A stretch of DNA of 64,000 nt from Bog-1198 sp963727045 (GCA_963727045.1 CAVSES010000001.1:2046001-2110000); one strand, 5' to 3'; positions 39,583-48,120 are shown, counted from the first letter of the stretch. Program-made: numbers and translations. The notes: generated by a model from the sequence alone, not told the origin.

Positions 39583-39591
39583 CCCCCCCCC
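39582..39591. repeat. Homopolymer C10 (G10 on the minus strand) at a start codon
   Basis: The ten-base C tract touches the GTG start of the gene at 39097-39582. Such tracts in start regions are classic sites for slipped-strand length change, altering ribosome-site spacing. It is also a likely place for sequencing error, so the true length is uncertain. Confidence 0.6.
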
Positions 39592-39749
39592 ACACCGTCA
39601 ACGAAGTCTACTACAGCGGCATCCGAGGCTTCGTGATCCACGCGCCGTTCCCTGATTGCTTATGTTCAGCGACGCCGCGAGGCCTCGCGTGGACAAATTC
39701 GCACTTCCGCCCCGACACCGCTATCGTCTGCGCGTAATGGGTAAACGCC

Positions 39750-40874
39750 ATGGGATGCATGCATCACGCTGATCTGTTCGGAACACCGGGTTGGCGGCGG
39801 GCCGCCTTGCTGTGGTTGGGTTTGCTTGGGGCGCACCCGGCGTTCGCGCAGCACGACCACTCCTCCAGCGAGTTCGAAGTCTTCGTCGCAGCCGAGGGAA
39901 TCGCCGGACATGGTCAGCCGCATCCGCGGGAAGATGATCCGTGGGTCGACGCCGACGTGATCTTCGGGCTCACGCATGAGCAATTTCGCGTCTTCGGAGA
40001 GTACTTCATCACCCCCGCGGAACACGATCTCGAACGGTTCCAGATCGGCTACGAGGTGGTCCCCGATACGATGCTCTGGCTGGGCCGCTTCCACCAGCCG
40101 GGCAGCGCCTGGGATACGGAGCACCACCACGGCCGCTACTTGCAAACCGCCATCACACGTCCCGCGATCGAGAACTGGGAAGATGAAGAGGGTTTGCTGC
40201 CTCAGCACATCACCGGGGCGTTGGTCGAGTCGCGCCGCGCGCTCGGCTCCGAATCCGGCCTGCAGATCGACGGCGGCATCGGCGCGGGCCCGGCGGTGGC
40301 AAGCGACCAAAATGACCCGATTTCCCTGATCGGCGGCAACCCTGGAAAGCATGGCCTGTCGATGACGGGCCGCCTCGCCTACCTGCCCGAATACGTGGGG
40401 AACTCGAGCGCCGGTCTGCTGTGGGGTCACGACCAATTGTTCGTGAGAAATCCGGTCGCCCTGGCGAAAGTGGGTTCGAATCACGTCACCCTCGGCATCT
40501 ATGGAGCCTACGCTGACTGGAGCGTCGATGCGTGGCGCTTCATCGGCACCTGGTATTACGTCGACGCCGAACTCGACCCGCCGATATCCGATGAGGGCTT
40601 CATGACGGGTTATCTGCAGGTAGAACGGCAGCTGCCGCAGCGGCTGACGGCGTTCGGCCGCGTCGAGGACTCCTCGCGCATGCAGCAGTCGCGCTACGTC
40701 GAGCTGTTCGACGATCATTCATCGGACATTGACGTGACCTTGCGGCGGCAGGTCGTCGGCTTGCGCTGGGACTATGCGCGCCGCCAGGCGATGACCTGCG
40801 AATTGTCCCACGCGGTTTCCCTGTCCGAGCGCGCATTCGAAGTGCGCGTGCAGTGGTCAGCAGCGATTCCATGA
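39750..40874 (+). CDS. Outer-membrane beta-barrel (porin-like) protein
   Basis: The 374-residue product has a signal peptide (ALLWLGLLGAHPAFA) followed by alternating, aromatic-rich strands typical of a barrel: FRVFGEYFITPAEHDLERFQIGYEVV, VTLGIYGAYADWSVDAWRFIGTWYYVDA, GFMTGYLQVERQL and a final strand ending VRVQWSAAIP. A His-rich loop (HDHSSSEFE, TEHHHGRY) might bind metal. It is the first gene of a four-gene operon with a binding protein, a sensor kinase and a response regulator, overlapping the second gene by 4 bp. The operon layout suggests that it and the binding protein feed a signal to the kinase. No substrate can be named. Start ATG 39750 or 39759 is possible. Confidence 0.7.
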   Translation: MGCMHHADLFGTPGWRRAALLWLGLLGAHPAFAQHDHSSSEFEVFVAAEGIAGHGQPHPREDDPWVDADVIFGLTHEQFRVFGEYFITPAEHDLERFQIGYEVVPDTMLWLGRFHQPGSAWDTEHHHGRYLQTAITRPAIENWEDEEGLLPQHITGALVESRRALGSESGLQIDGGIGAGPAVASDQNDPISLIGGNPGKHGLSMTGRLAYLPEYVGNSSAGLLWGHDQLFVRNPVALAKVGSNHVTLGIYGAYADWSVDAWRFIGTWYYVDAELDPPISDEGFMTGYLQVERQLPQRLTAFGRVEDSSRMQQSRYVELFDDHSSDIDVTLRRQVVGLRWDYARRQAMTCELSHAVSLSERAFEVRVQWSAAIP

Positions 40875-41311
40875 AGCGCGTCGCGGCGGCGACCGTTTTC
40901 GTGCTGCTGCTCGGCGCGGCGGCGCGGGCCATCGCGGCCGAGGAATTGGTGCTGATCGTCAGCGTCCGAAGCAACATCGAGCAGCTCGATTCTCCGTTGG
41001 TCAGACGATTGTTCCTCGGCCTCACGGTGACTCAGCACGGCGGCCGCCTGCATCCGCTGCTGAATGAAGCCGACGCAAAGATCAAGGAATTGTTCCTGCA
41101 AAATATCGTGTCGATGTCGGACAGCACCTATGATCGCTACGTGTTGCGGTTGTCGCTGCAGCAGGGCCGAACGCAGCCCATGGTGTACAAGAGCGAGGCC
41201 GAATTGATCAGCGCCGTCGCGGACGATCCGGCGGCGGTCGGTTACGCCTGGGCGACGGACGTCGCACGCGACCCCAGAGTCAGGATTCTTAGGCTCGTAT
41301 GGCACGACTGA
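40871..41311 (+). CDS. Small phosphate/anion-binding-protein-like periplasmic protein
   Basis: A 146-residue exported protein starting at ATG 40871, which overlaps the previous stop (ATGA), with signal peptide VAAATVFVLLLGAAARAIAA. The core LVLIVSVRSNIEQLDSPLVRRLFLGL, a GGRLHPLLNEADAKIKELF segment and DDPAAVGYAWA resemble the PstS-like minimal binding proteins annotated as phosphate-ABC substrate-binding proteins without a transporter. No transporter genes are nearby. It overlaps the sensor kinase gene by 13 bp, suggesting that it supplies ligand information to that kinase. Ligand unknown. Confidence 0.68.
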   Translation: MKRVAAATVFVLLLGAAARAIAAEELVLIVSVRSNIEQLDSPLVRRLFLGLTVTQHGGRLHPLLNEADAKIKELFLQNIVSMSDSTYDRYVLRLSLQQGRTQPMVYKSEAELISAVADDPAAVGYAWATDVARDPRVRILRLVWHD

Positions 41312-42792
41312 ACGCGTCTTTCGCCAAGTTCCTCACCGCGACGGTGGTGGCGGTGCACCTGCTGCTGCTGCCGGCATTGTATTTCGGCGTCGGTTACGTC
41401 ATCCGCAAGAGTCACGAGGATCTCTTCGTCCAGCACGCCCGGACCTTTGCGCGGGTATTGGCCGACGAATTCGAGGTGGGAGCCGCACTCGACTCAGCCG
41501 CGCAATCCTCGGACCTGCTCGATCTGGCGATCATTCACGGCGAGAGCCGTTACGCCGAGCTCTCCGACGGCAACCACAGCATACGCAGCGCCCTGGGGTC
41601 ACCCGCCATCACGGCGGCGCGCCGCACTGATCTGAGTTTTGGTCACGGTGGCGACGGCATATATTTTGTGGTCCTGCCCATCGAGCATGCCGGCCACAGC
41701 GCCGAGCTGCGCCTGGGGTTCGACGAGCGCCCGACCCAGGAGCGGATTCAGCTCGCGCTCGATCGAATGTTGCTGCTGCTTGCGGCGTATTTGTGCCTGG
41801 CGGTCGTCGTCGCCGCCTATTTGAGCAGCCGGCTGTCGCGTCCGATCCGCCGGCTGCAAGATGTATCGCGCTCGATAGCCTCCGGCGAGTATTCGCAGGC
41901 GTTGAGCGTCAGCTCGGGAATTCGGGAGCTCAACGATCTCGCGGAGGATCTGGAGGCCATGCGCCGCGAACTGGTGGGCGTCAACGACCGCCTCCAGCAA
42001 AAGATGCAGGAAATGGAGATCTCCGAGGCCGGGCGCGATGAACTTCAGAAGCAGCTTCGTCACCGCCAGCGATTGGAGACCGTGGGCACGCTTGCCGGCG
42101 GGGTTGCACACGAGTTCAACAACGTACTCGTGCCCATCATCCTGTTCACCGAAATGGCCATGGCGGAACTGCCGCAGGACGGCACATCGCGCGCGGATCT
42201 GGATCGCGTGTTGACGTCCGCCCGCCGCGCCAAGAACGTGGTGCAGAAAGTCCTCACCTTCAGCCGTGTGCTGGGCGATGCCGCGCTCGCGCCCACCGAC
42301 CTCGTCAGCGTGGTGTCCGAGAGCATCGGGCTGTTCTCGGCGCTCGCGCCCTCCAGCATCGAAATACGCACCGAGATTGCCGCAAACCTTCCGCTGGTGC
42401 GGGCCGACGCGACGCTCGCCGGCGATGTCGTCATGAATCTGTGCACCAATGCCTTTCAAGCCATGCAAGACGCCAAGGGCATTCTCACGATTGGCCTGCG
42501 CTCATCCGCGCCCGGCGCCCCTGCGGCTTCGGTGCCGAGCGTGGAACTCTGGGTCTCCGATACCGGGCATGGGATGGAGCAGCGCACGGCGGATCGAATT
42601 TTCGAACCCTTCTTCACCACCAGAGCCGTCGGTCGGGGCACGGGTCTCGGGCTTTCCGTGGTTCACGGAATCGTGGAGATCTTTGGTGCTAGCATCACCG
42701 TCGAAACCGCGCTCGGGGTGGGAACGACCTTCAGGATTTTCTTTCCCGCGCTTGGGCCAGCTCACGATCAAGCAGACGCGCCGGAAGGTTGA
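41299..42792 (+). CDS. Membrane sensor histidine kinase with HAMP domain
   Basis: A 497-residue kinase. Membrane helix 1 (about 12-36, TVVAVHLLLLPALYFGVGYV) and helix 2 (about 153-173, MLLLLAAYLCLAVVVAAYL) frame a periplasmic sensor region of about 115 residues. HAMP follows (SRPIRRLQDVSRSIASGEY) and a coiled coil. The H-box LAGGVAHEFNNVLVP belongs to the NtrB-like type, then N-box NLCTNAFQAM, G1 SDTGHGMEQR and G2 GTGLGLSVVHG. It is followed 2 bp later by its probable partner regulator and preceded by binding-protein and outer-membrane genes. All catalytic boxes are intact. Confidence 0.9.
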   Translation: MARLNASFAKFLTATVVAVHLLLLPALYFGVGYVIRKSHEDLFVQHARTFARVLADEFEVGAALDSAAQSSDLLDLAIIHGESRYAELSDGNHSIRSALGSPAITAARRTDLSFGHGGDGIYFVVLPIEHAGHSAELRLGFDERPTQERIQLALDRMLLLLAAYLCLAVVVAAYLSSRLSRPIRRLQDVSRSIASGEYSQALSVSSGIRELNDLAEDLEAMRRELVGVNDRLQQKMQEMEISEAGRDELQKQLRHRQRLETVGTLAGGVAHEFNNVLVPIILFTEMAMAELPQDGTSRADLDRVLTSARRAKNVVQKVLTFSRVLGDAALAPTDLVSVVSESIGLFSALAPSSIEIRTEIAANLPLVRADATLAGDVVMNLCTNAFQAMQDAKGILTIGLRSSAPGAPAASVPSVELWVSDTGHGMEQRTADRIFEPFFTTRAVGRGTGLGLSVVHGIVEIFGASITVETALGVGTTFRIFFPALGPAHDQADAPEG

Positions 42793-42794
42793 CC

Positions 42795-43211
42795 ATGCAC
42801 ACCATTCTGGTGATCGACGATGAAACCGACGTGCGCGACGGCATCAAGCGGGTGCTCGAGCGCGCCGGCTATTCGGTGCGCACGGTCGACAACGCGATCG
42901 ATGGAATGCTCGAGCTCGGGCGGGCGCAGGCGGATGTTGTCATCACCGACATCATCATGCCCAAGCTGAACGGCGTAGATGCGATCGATGCGATCTTAAA
43001 AGCATTTCCTGCGGTGCGCATCATCGCCATCTCGGGCGGCGGCAACTTCGACGTCACCGGCTATCGGCAGCCGGCTTCGATCACCACGCCCGCCTATTTG
43101 GCGGCCGCAAAGAAAACAGGCGCGCACTGCACTTTGACCAAACCGTTCGAATCGCGAGAATTGATCGACGCCGTTGCGCAGGTACTCGGCGGCGGCAAGA
43201 AGCCTGTCTAG
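42795..43211 (+). CDS. Single-domain response regulator, partner of the adjacent kinase
   Basis: A 138-residue receiver (start ATG 42795; GGAAGG lies just upstream). Acidic DDET, phospho-Asp in VVITDIIMPKLNG and TLTKPFES lysine are present. No output domain exists, so it acts by protein contact or as a phosphate relay or sink. The segment RIIAISGGGNFDVTGYRQP is closely similar to the one in the regulator at 17615-18013, which is rare and marks a subfamily. Since the genes lie 2 bp apart, kinase and regulator are translated together. Confidence 0.9.
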   Translation: MHTILVIDDETDVRDGIKRVLERAGYSVRTVDNAIDGMLELGRAQADVVITDIIMPKLNGVDAIDAILKAFPAVRIIAISGGGNFDVTGYRQPASITTPAYLAAAKKTGAHCTLTKPFESRELIDAVAQVLGGGKKPV

Positions 43212-43264
43212 TATTCTAGAGCCGCGTTGGAAAGGCCGTATCCGAGCGGTGTAGTTGGGCTTGG

Positions 43265-44014
43265 CTAACCGAAAGAAGCCACAGAACCCGCCGACGTCAG
43301 CGGCTCCACGCGCGTCGTCAGACGGCCGCTCAACGGGGCGCTGCCGGTCATGCCGTTTCGGATCGCGAACATCGTGATGGCCGCGGCATTGTGAAGCTGC
43401 AGCTTCCGCATGAGGTTGGAGCGGTGCTTCTCCACGGTCTTGGGGCTCACGCCCAGCTCGCGTGCGATCAATTTGTTGGAATTTCCGAGAGCGATGCGAG
43501 TGAGAACTTCGCGTTCCCGCTCCGTGATGGACTGCGTGACCGCGGGAGCGGCCGGCCGCTGATCTCCAGGGGCATGTCCCGAGAGGTAGCCGGAAAGAAT
43601 CTTGCTGGCAATGGCCTTGCAAAGGAACTGTTGACCCAGGGACACGGTCCTGATCGCCAACATGAGTTCAGCGCTGTTGGCATCCTTGAGAACGTACCCA
43701 TTCGCGCCCGCATTGAGAGCCGCGCGGATGTACTCTTCATTCTCGTGGGCGGTGAGCACCAATTTTCGCGTCATCGGAGACAGGCGTTGAATCTCCGCGA
43801 GCAATTCGATGCCGGAGCGGCCGGGAAGCGCGAGGTCTGTGAGCAGCAACTCCGGCTGCAACGCGGCAATGCCCTCGAGGCATTCTTCCACGCTGCCGAA
43901 TTCCCCGACGATATCGAAATCCGACTCGATTTCGATGAGGGCCTTGAGGCCTTCCCGTAGAATGGCGTGATCTTCGACCAAAACGATGCGGATTTGCGGC
44001 TTGGTCGCGATCAT
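43265..44014 (-). CDS. NarL/LuxR-type response regulator
   Basis: A 249-residue regulator with a receiver (VLVEDHAILREGL, phospho-Asp in LLLTDLALPGRSG, YVLKDAN), a linker and a LuxR helix-turn-helix near 165-225 (ITEREREVLTRIALGNSNKLIAREL, KTVEKHRSNLMRKL). A tail of about 25 residues beyond the DNA-binding domain is extra. It is convergent with the receiver gene at 42795 and has no adjacent kinase. The 361-bp upstream region has a CRP-like and an FNR-like site shared with the divergent gene. It could pair with the orphan kinase at 4772-6367. Confidence 0.9.
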   Translation of the reverse strand: MIATKPQIRIVLVEDHAILREGLKALIEIESDFDIVGEFGSVEECLEGIAALQPELLLTDLALPGRSGIELLAEIQRLSPMTRKLVLTAHENEEYIRAALNAGANGYVLKDANSAELMLAIRTVSLGQQFLCKAIASKILSGYLSGHAPGDQRPAAPAVTQSITEREREVLTRIALGNSNKLIARELGVSPKTVEKHRSNLMRKLQLHNAAAITMFAIRNGMTGSAPLSGRLTTRVEPLTSAGSVASFG

Positions 44015-44230
44015 AGGCGTCTCCTATAGGGGCGAAGGTTGCATCCATCTATGCCGGGCCGCGGAGACCGTCGGAGATTCTTGTTTTGGCTCGATTTCGA
44101 CATCCCGATCCCAAAAAATTGAACTTTTTACACCGTGAATCGAGTGTAGAGCGCACCCAGGGATGGTGCAAGGCGTCAATAGGCAGCACTCTGCACGAGA
44201 GTTGGGGTAAAAGTGGAATTTTGGCGCAGA

Positions 44231-44246
44231 TGTGACTCGCGTCACA
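44231..44246. promoter_or_regulatory. CRP-type binding site (perfect TGTGA-N6-TCACA)
   Basis: TGTGACTCGCGTCACA matches the CRP consensus half-sites exactly and is nearly fully palindromic. It lies 130 bp upstream of the DUF2844 start and about 217 bp upstream of the NarL-type gene. No CRP gene is in the window; the assignment is by sequence only. Confidence 0.6.
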
Positions 44247-44253
44247 AAATGCC

Positions 44254-44267
44254 TTGATTTCTGTCAA
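44254..44267. promoter_or_regulatory. FNR/Anr-like box (TTGAT-N4-GTCAA)
   Basis: TTGATTTCTGTCAA differs from the FNR consensus TTGAT-N4-ATCAA at one position. It lies 7 bp from the CRP-type site, a pairing seen at promoters that respond to oxygen and carbon status. Whether it controls the plus- or minus-strand gene cannot be told. Confidence 0.45.
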
Positions 44268-44375
44268 ATCGCCCGGTTCCGCGCGCGATCCAACGCTGGG
44301 GGGCAGTCACCGGCACGCTGTCGCAGGCGAACGACAACATGGCCTACACGCCCTTTGTGTTGCAAACTTCGCACA

Positions 44376-44840
44376 ATGTACCCTCGAATCACCGCCATTG
44401 CAGTCATTCTTGCCTTCGGCAGCCAACTGCTCTGCGCTGCGCCCGCGCGCGCCGGCCTCGGCAGCGATGCGGCCCAGGTTCTCGCCGACGCGACGGCCAT
44501 GCTGGGGGTCATTCAATCGACGCCCGGGCAGCAGTACGACGTTCAGGAGATCACGGCGGGAACGGGGACGCGGGTGCGGGAATATCTGAGTCGAAGCGGC
44601 CAGGTCTTTGCCGTCAGTTGGGTGGGCCCGGTGGTGCCGGATCTGCGCCAGCTCTTGGGGTCTCATTATGATTCTTACGCAAAAGGTCTCTCGGCGCTTC
44701 GCCCCGGCCTTCGCCGCTCGGTGCGAATCGCATCGGGCGATCTTGTCGTCGAATCCGGCGGCCACATGCGCGCCTATTCCGGTCGCGCCTATCTCCCCGC
44801 ATTCATTCCGCCCGGCGTGCCACTCTCGGAGCTTCGCTAG
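44376..44840 (+). CDS. DUF2844 family exported protein
   Basis: A 154-residue protein from ATG 44376 with signal peptide ITAIAVILAFGSQLLCAAPARA and body YDVQEITAGTGTRVREYLSRSGQVFAVSWVGPVVPDL, a pattern of the DUF2844 family. DUF2844 genes commonly sit next to DUF3443 genes in proteobacteria, and here the next gene is DUF3443 without a gap. Role unknown; the pair is exported and may act on the outer surface. The CRP- and FNR-like sites upstream suggest control by carbon or oxygen state. Confidence 0.75.
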   Translation: MYPRITAIAVILAFGSQLLCAAPARAGLGSDAAQVLADATAMLGVIQSTPGQQYDVQEITAGTGTRVREYLSRSGQVFAVSWVGPVVPDLRQLLGSHYDSYAKGLSALRPGLRRSVRIASGDLVVESGGHMRAYSGRAYLPAFIPPGVPLSELR

Positions 44841-46094
44841 ATGCCCGCGAGAAGACGCTTGCGCTCATTCATCGTTCTTGGATCCATTCTGGCCGCGGCG
44901 CTGCTCGCGGGCTGCCTTGGCAACAAGAGCTCGACAGCGACGGGCGGCGCCCCTCCACCCGCGGTCGTGAATACCATGGTGGTCTCGGTCGACACCGGTC
45001 CCGCAGCCGACCCCGGTCAAACTAATCTGCCGTACGTGACGGTGAAGGTCTGCGCAGCCGGCAGCGCAACGCAATGCGCCAACATCGATCACGTGCTGCT
45101 CGACACGGGATCCTGGGGGTTGCGTCTGGTCGGGTCCGTGCTCGCCGCGGCCAAGGTGACGCTCAGCGCGGAGACCGATTCGAAAGGCCAGGGAATCGAA
45201 GAGTGCGTGAAGTTCGGCGGAGGCGACACCTGGGGTCCCGTGGCGCTCGCCGACATCACCTTGGCGGGCGAAACCGCGTCGAAGCTGCCCGTGCAGATCA
45301 TGGACGATACCAATACCGGCGCGGCGCCGCCCGCGACCTGCGGCGCCAATGGCACGCTGCTCAATGCCGTGACCGGCTTCCATGCCAATGGCCTTCTCGG
45401 AGTCGGCGTGTTCGCACAGGATTGCGGCGCAGCCTGCGTCAGTCCGGCGACGCCGCTGCCCATTTATTACGGCTGCACCTCGGCGGGGGTGTGCGCGGCG
45501 GAGAACGTTGCACTGGCCTCTCAGGTCACGAACCCGGTCACTCTGTTCGCGGCCGATAACAACGGCGTCATCGTGAGCATGCCGAATCTCGTCAACGCCA
45601 ATGGCGATACCTCGGTCCAAGGCGAATTGATCTTCGGAATCGCCACTCAGACCGACAATGCCTTGCCAGCGAGCGGACTGACGGTGCTGGGCGCGAACGC
45701 AAGCGGCGACTTCACCGCGACCTACAACGGCGGCACGACCGCGCTCCCGGCCATGATCGACTCGGGGACCGATTCGTACGTGTTCAATGATTCGAGCATT
45801 CCCGTGTGCGCGAGCGGCCGGTTCCTCGGCTACTACTGCCCCGCCGTGCACCCGCAACCCCTCTCCGCAGTCAATACCGGGGCCGGCGCGAACAATGCCA
45901 CCAACACGGTGGATTTCGCCCTGCAGGACCCAACCACGTTCGTGCAGGCGGCAAGCGCCTTCATCGATCTCGGCGCCGGCGCCGGATCGACGAACTTTAC
46001 GTGGGGCATGCCTTTTTTCTACGGGCGCAAGGTCTACATTGGAATCGAACAGCGCGCAGCCGGCAGCTTCACCGGACCGTTCTACGCCTACTAG
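44841..46094 (+). CDS. DUF3443 lipoprotein, aspartic-protease-like fold
   Basis: The 417-residue lipoprotein has lipobox LLAGC near residue 25. Two DT/SG motifs are present, VLLDTGSWGLRLV and MIDSGTDSYVFND, as in pepsin-like or retropepsin-like aspartic proteases. Several cysteines (CAAG, CVKFGG, CGANG, CGAACVSP) could form disulfides. It belongs to DUF3443. It starts at the base after the DUF2844 stop, so the two are co-translated. Protease activity is plausible from the motifs but not demonstrated for the family as far as I know. Location is probably the outer membrane or cell surface. Confidence 0.8.
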   Translation: MPARRRLRSFIVLGSILAAALLAGCLGNKSSTATGGAPPPAVVNTMVVSVDTGPAADPGQTNLPYVTVKVCAAGSATQCANIDHVLLDTGSWGLRLVGSVLAAAKVTLSAETDSKGQGIEECVKFGGGDTWGPVALADITLAGETASKLPVQIMDDTNTGAAPPATCGANGTLLNAVTGFHANGLLGVGVFAQDCGAACVSPATPLPIYYGCTSAGVCAAENVALASQVTNPVTLFAADNNGVIVSMPNLVNANGDTSVQGELIFGIATQTDNALPASGLTVLGANASGDFTATYNGGTTALPAMIDSGTDSYVFNDSSIPVCASGRFLGYYCPAVHPQPLSAVNTGAGANNATNTVDFALQDPTTFVQAASAFIDLGAGAGSTNFTWGMPFFYGRKVYIGIEQRAAGSFTGPFYAY

Positions 46095-46113
46095 CCGTCC
46101 GCAGTCCCGTCCT

Positions 46114-48120
46114 TCACCCGTTGCCGGCCAATTCCTTCGTGATGGCTTCGAAGCCGCGTCCGGCGGCAACGTCGCCTGCGGAGACCCCCGCGGTGTTGCG
46201 CAGTGCCTTGTCCGCCCCTGCCGCGAGCAGCAGGTGGCAAATGTTCGTATAGCCACCGCGGCTGGCGGCGATCAGCGCCGTATCGCCTGCGCTGTTCTGC
46301 ACGTTGAGGTCGGGCGAATGCGCCAGCAGTGATTGGACGACTTCGGCGTGGCCGGTGGCCGCCGCGATCATCAACGGAGTTTCGCCGGCGGAGTCACGCC
46401 GATTGACCGAGGGGCCGCCTGACAGCAGCGGCGCCAGGACCTCGACCCCCGCCTGAGCCGCCGCTAAATGCAGCGCCGTGAGGCCGCGCGCATCGGCCGC
46501 GGTTGCGTTGGCGCCGGCTGCCAGGAGCAACGCCACTTCCTCGCGGGAACCGAACGCGGCCGCATGCAAAAACGCCGTGCGGTGATCCTGATCCTCGCTG
46601 TCGATCTTGACATGGTGCTCGAGCAGGATTTTCACCAGCGTCACCTTGCCGCCGGCGCAAGCCAGCATGAGCGGTGTGCGGCCTTGCGCGTCTACCGCCT
46701 CCGCATTCGCACCGGCATTGAGCAGGATCTCCGCGGCATCCGAATGGGCCGAGCGAAGCGCCGCGAGCAGCGGGGTCTGTTCGGCTGCGGCGTGCGCATC
46801 CGGCGGTACGCCGGCGCCGAGCAGCGCCTTGACGACCGCGACATCATTACGGGTTGCCGCGAGCCACAGCGCGCTGTGGCCGGAATGGTCGGTGGCGGTC
46901 GCATTGGCGCCATGGGCCAGAAGCAAGGGCAGCGCCGAAATTGCATGCGCGTCGGCCGCGATCTGCAAGAGCGGAACGCCCTGGGGCAGCCGCAGATTTG
47001 CATCGCCCCCCGCGGCCAAGAGCTGCTGCACGGCGCTCGTATCGTTGCGCGACACCGCCAGCGCCAGCGGCGGCCAGCCGCGGTATATCTCTCCCGGGTG
47101 CGCCGGATCAAACTTGCCGCTCTGGCGTGCGGGATCGATGGTCACCCGGTTGGCGCGCAAGCCCAGAGAGCGCAGCTGCGTGGCCGATTCTTCGGCACCC
47201 ACGGCCAACGCAGCGTCGAGCGCGTTGTAGCCGCGCGTATCCTTCGCGTCGAGCGTTGCCCCGGCCCGTTGCAGAGCCGCGACATTCGCGGCCCGGTTGG
47301 CTCGGGCCGCGTAGAAAAGCGCGGTGCGCTGTTCCGCGTCCACTGCCTGGGTGTCGGTCCCATGCTGCAGCAAGAGATCGACCATGGCCTGATCGGACCC
47401 CTCGGCGGCGAGCATCAGCGCCGTGGTGCCGGCCTTGTCCGCAGCCTTTACATCGGCGCCCAGGTCCAACAGCGCTCCGGCCGCCGCAAGCGACCCGGAT
47501 GCGGCCGCATGAGAGAGCGCACCGCGGCCGAATTCATCGCGAACGGAGGCACTGACCGGTCCCAAGCGACGCAGCTCGGCTCCGTCGTTCTTGCGAGCGC
47601 AGTCGATCACCCAGGGTGCCAGCAAATTGGGATCGGTGGCGCCGACCGACTCGCGATCGAGCAGCGGGCGCCCGGATTTGAGCGCCTCGACCGCGCGGTA
47701 ATAGCCAATCTTCGCGGAGCGCTCCAGCCATTGCCGCGACGATTCCGCGGTCACTCCCGGTTCGTGAGCTAACTCGCCCGCAAGCACATAGGCGGCCGCG
47801 CCCTGTCCATGCTCGGCGGCGGTTTGCAGCAAGGTGCGTCCGTGCGAAGGGTCGGCCACCATGCCGACGCCGTTCAAATACATGAGCCCAAGAAGATACT
47901 GGGCATCGGCATTGCCGGAGTTGCCGGCGGCGGTGAGGAGCGTGATCGCCTTGTCGAACTGCAACATCCTCAGTGCCGCTCGTGCGGGCTCCAACGGATC
48001 TTTGGGGGCGCTCTGTTTGGATGGGGCGGCGGCCGCGGACAGACCGATGGCGCAGCACACGGCGGCGATCAGCCCGCGCGCGCAGCCCCGCGTCAACATG
48101 CGACTCCCCAGGATCATCAT
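46114..48120 (-). CDS. Exported ankyrin-repeat protein with Sel1-like N-terminus
   Basis: A 668-residue protein with a signal peptide (GLIAAVCCAIGLSAAAA). Sel1-like repeats cover about 65-150 (DAQYLLGLMYLNGVGMV, SRQWLERSAKIGYYRAV). About 13 ankyrin repeats fill the rest, for example GTTALMLAAEGSDQAMVDLLLQHG and GETPLMIAAATGHAEVVQSLLAH. It starts at ATG 48120, overlapping the stop of the oxidoreductase gene by 4 bp, so both genes are coupled. Ankyrin repeats give protein binding only. A periplasmic ankyrin protein could be a scaffold or inhibitor for the electron-transfer proteins, which is inference from position. Confidence 0.85.
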   Translation of the reverse strand: MMILGSRMLTRGCARGLIAAVCCAIGLSAAAAPSKQSAPKDPLEPARAALRMLQFDKAITLLTAAGNSGNADAQYLLGLMYLNGVGMVADPSHGRTLLQTAAEHGQGAAAYVLAGELAHEPGVTAESSRQWLERSAKIGYYRAVEALKSGRPLLDRESVGATDPNLLAPWVIDCARKNDGAELRRLGPVSASVRDEFGRGALSHAAASGSLAAAGALLDLGADVKAADKAGTTALMLAAEGSDQAMVDLLLQHGTDTQAVDAEQRTALFYAARANRAANVAALQRAGATLDAKDTRGYNALDAALAVGAEESATQLRSLGLRANRVTIDPARQSGKFDPAHPGEIYRGWPPLALAVSRNDTSAVQQLLAAGGDANLRLPQGVPLLQIAADAHAISALPLLLAHGANATATDHSGHSALWLAATRNDVAVVKALLGAGVPPDAHAAAEQTPLLAALRSAHSDAAEILLNAGANAEAVDAQGRTPLMLACAGGKVTLVKILLEHHVKIDSEDQDHRTAFLHAAAFGSREEVALLLAAGANATAADARGLTALHLAAAQAGVEVLAPLLSGGPSVNRRDSAGETPLMIAAATGHAEVVQSLLAHSPDLNVQNSAGDTALIAASRGGYTNICHLLLAAGADKALRNTAGVSAGDVAAGRGFEAITKELAGNG

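Larger units (their letters stand above)
44015..44375. other. 361-bp divergent intergenic region
   Basis: Between the NarL-type gene (minus) and the DUF2844 gene (plus). It holds no credible gene. It contains a perfect CRP-consensus palindrome at 44231-44246 and an FNR-like box at 44254-44267, annotated separately. The part at 44095-44225 is A/T-richer than the flanking genes. I see no clear -35/-10 pair. Confidence 0.5.

Noticed and set aside
43208..43219. CTAG-TATT-CTAG inverted repeat between convergent regulator genes as a terminator
   Set aside because: Only a 4-bp stem that includes the stop codon of the receiver gene; chance occurrence is likely.
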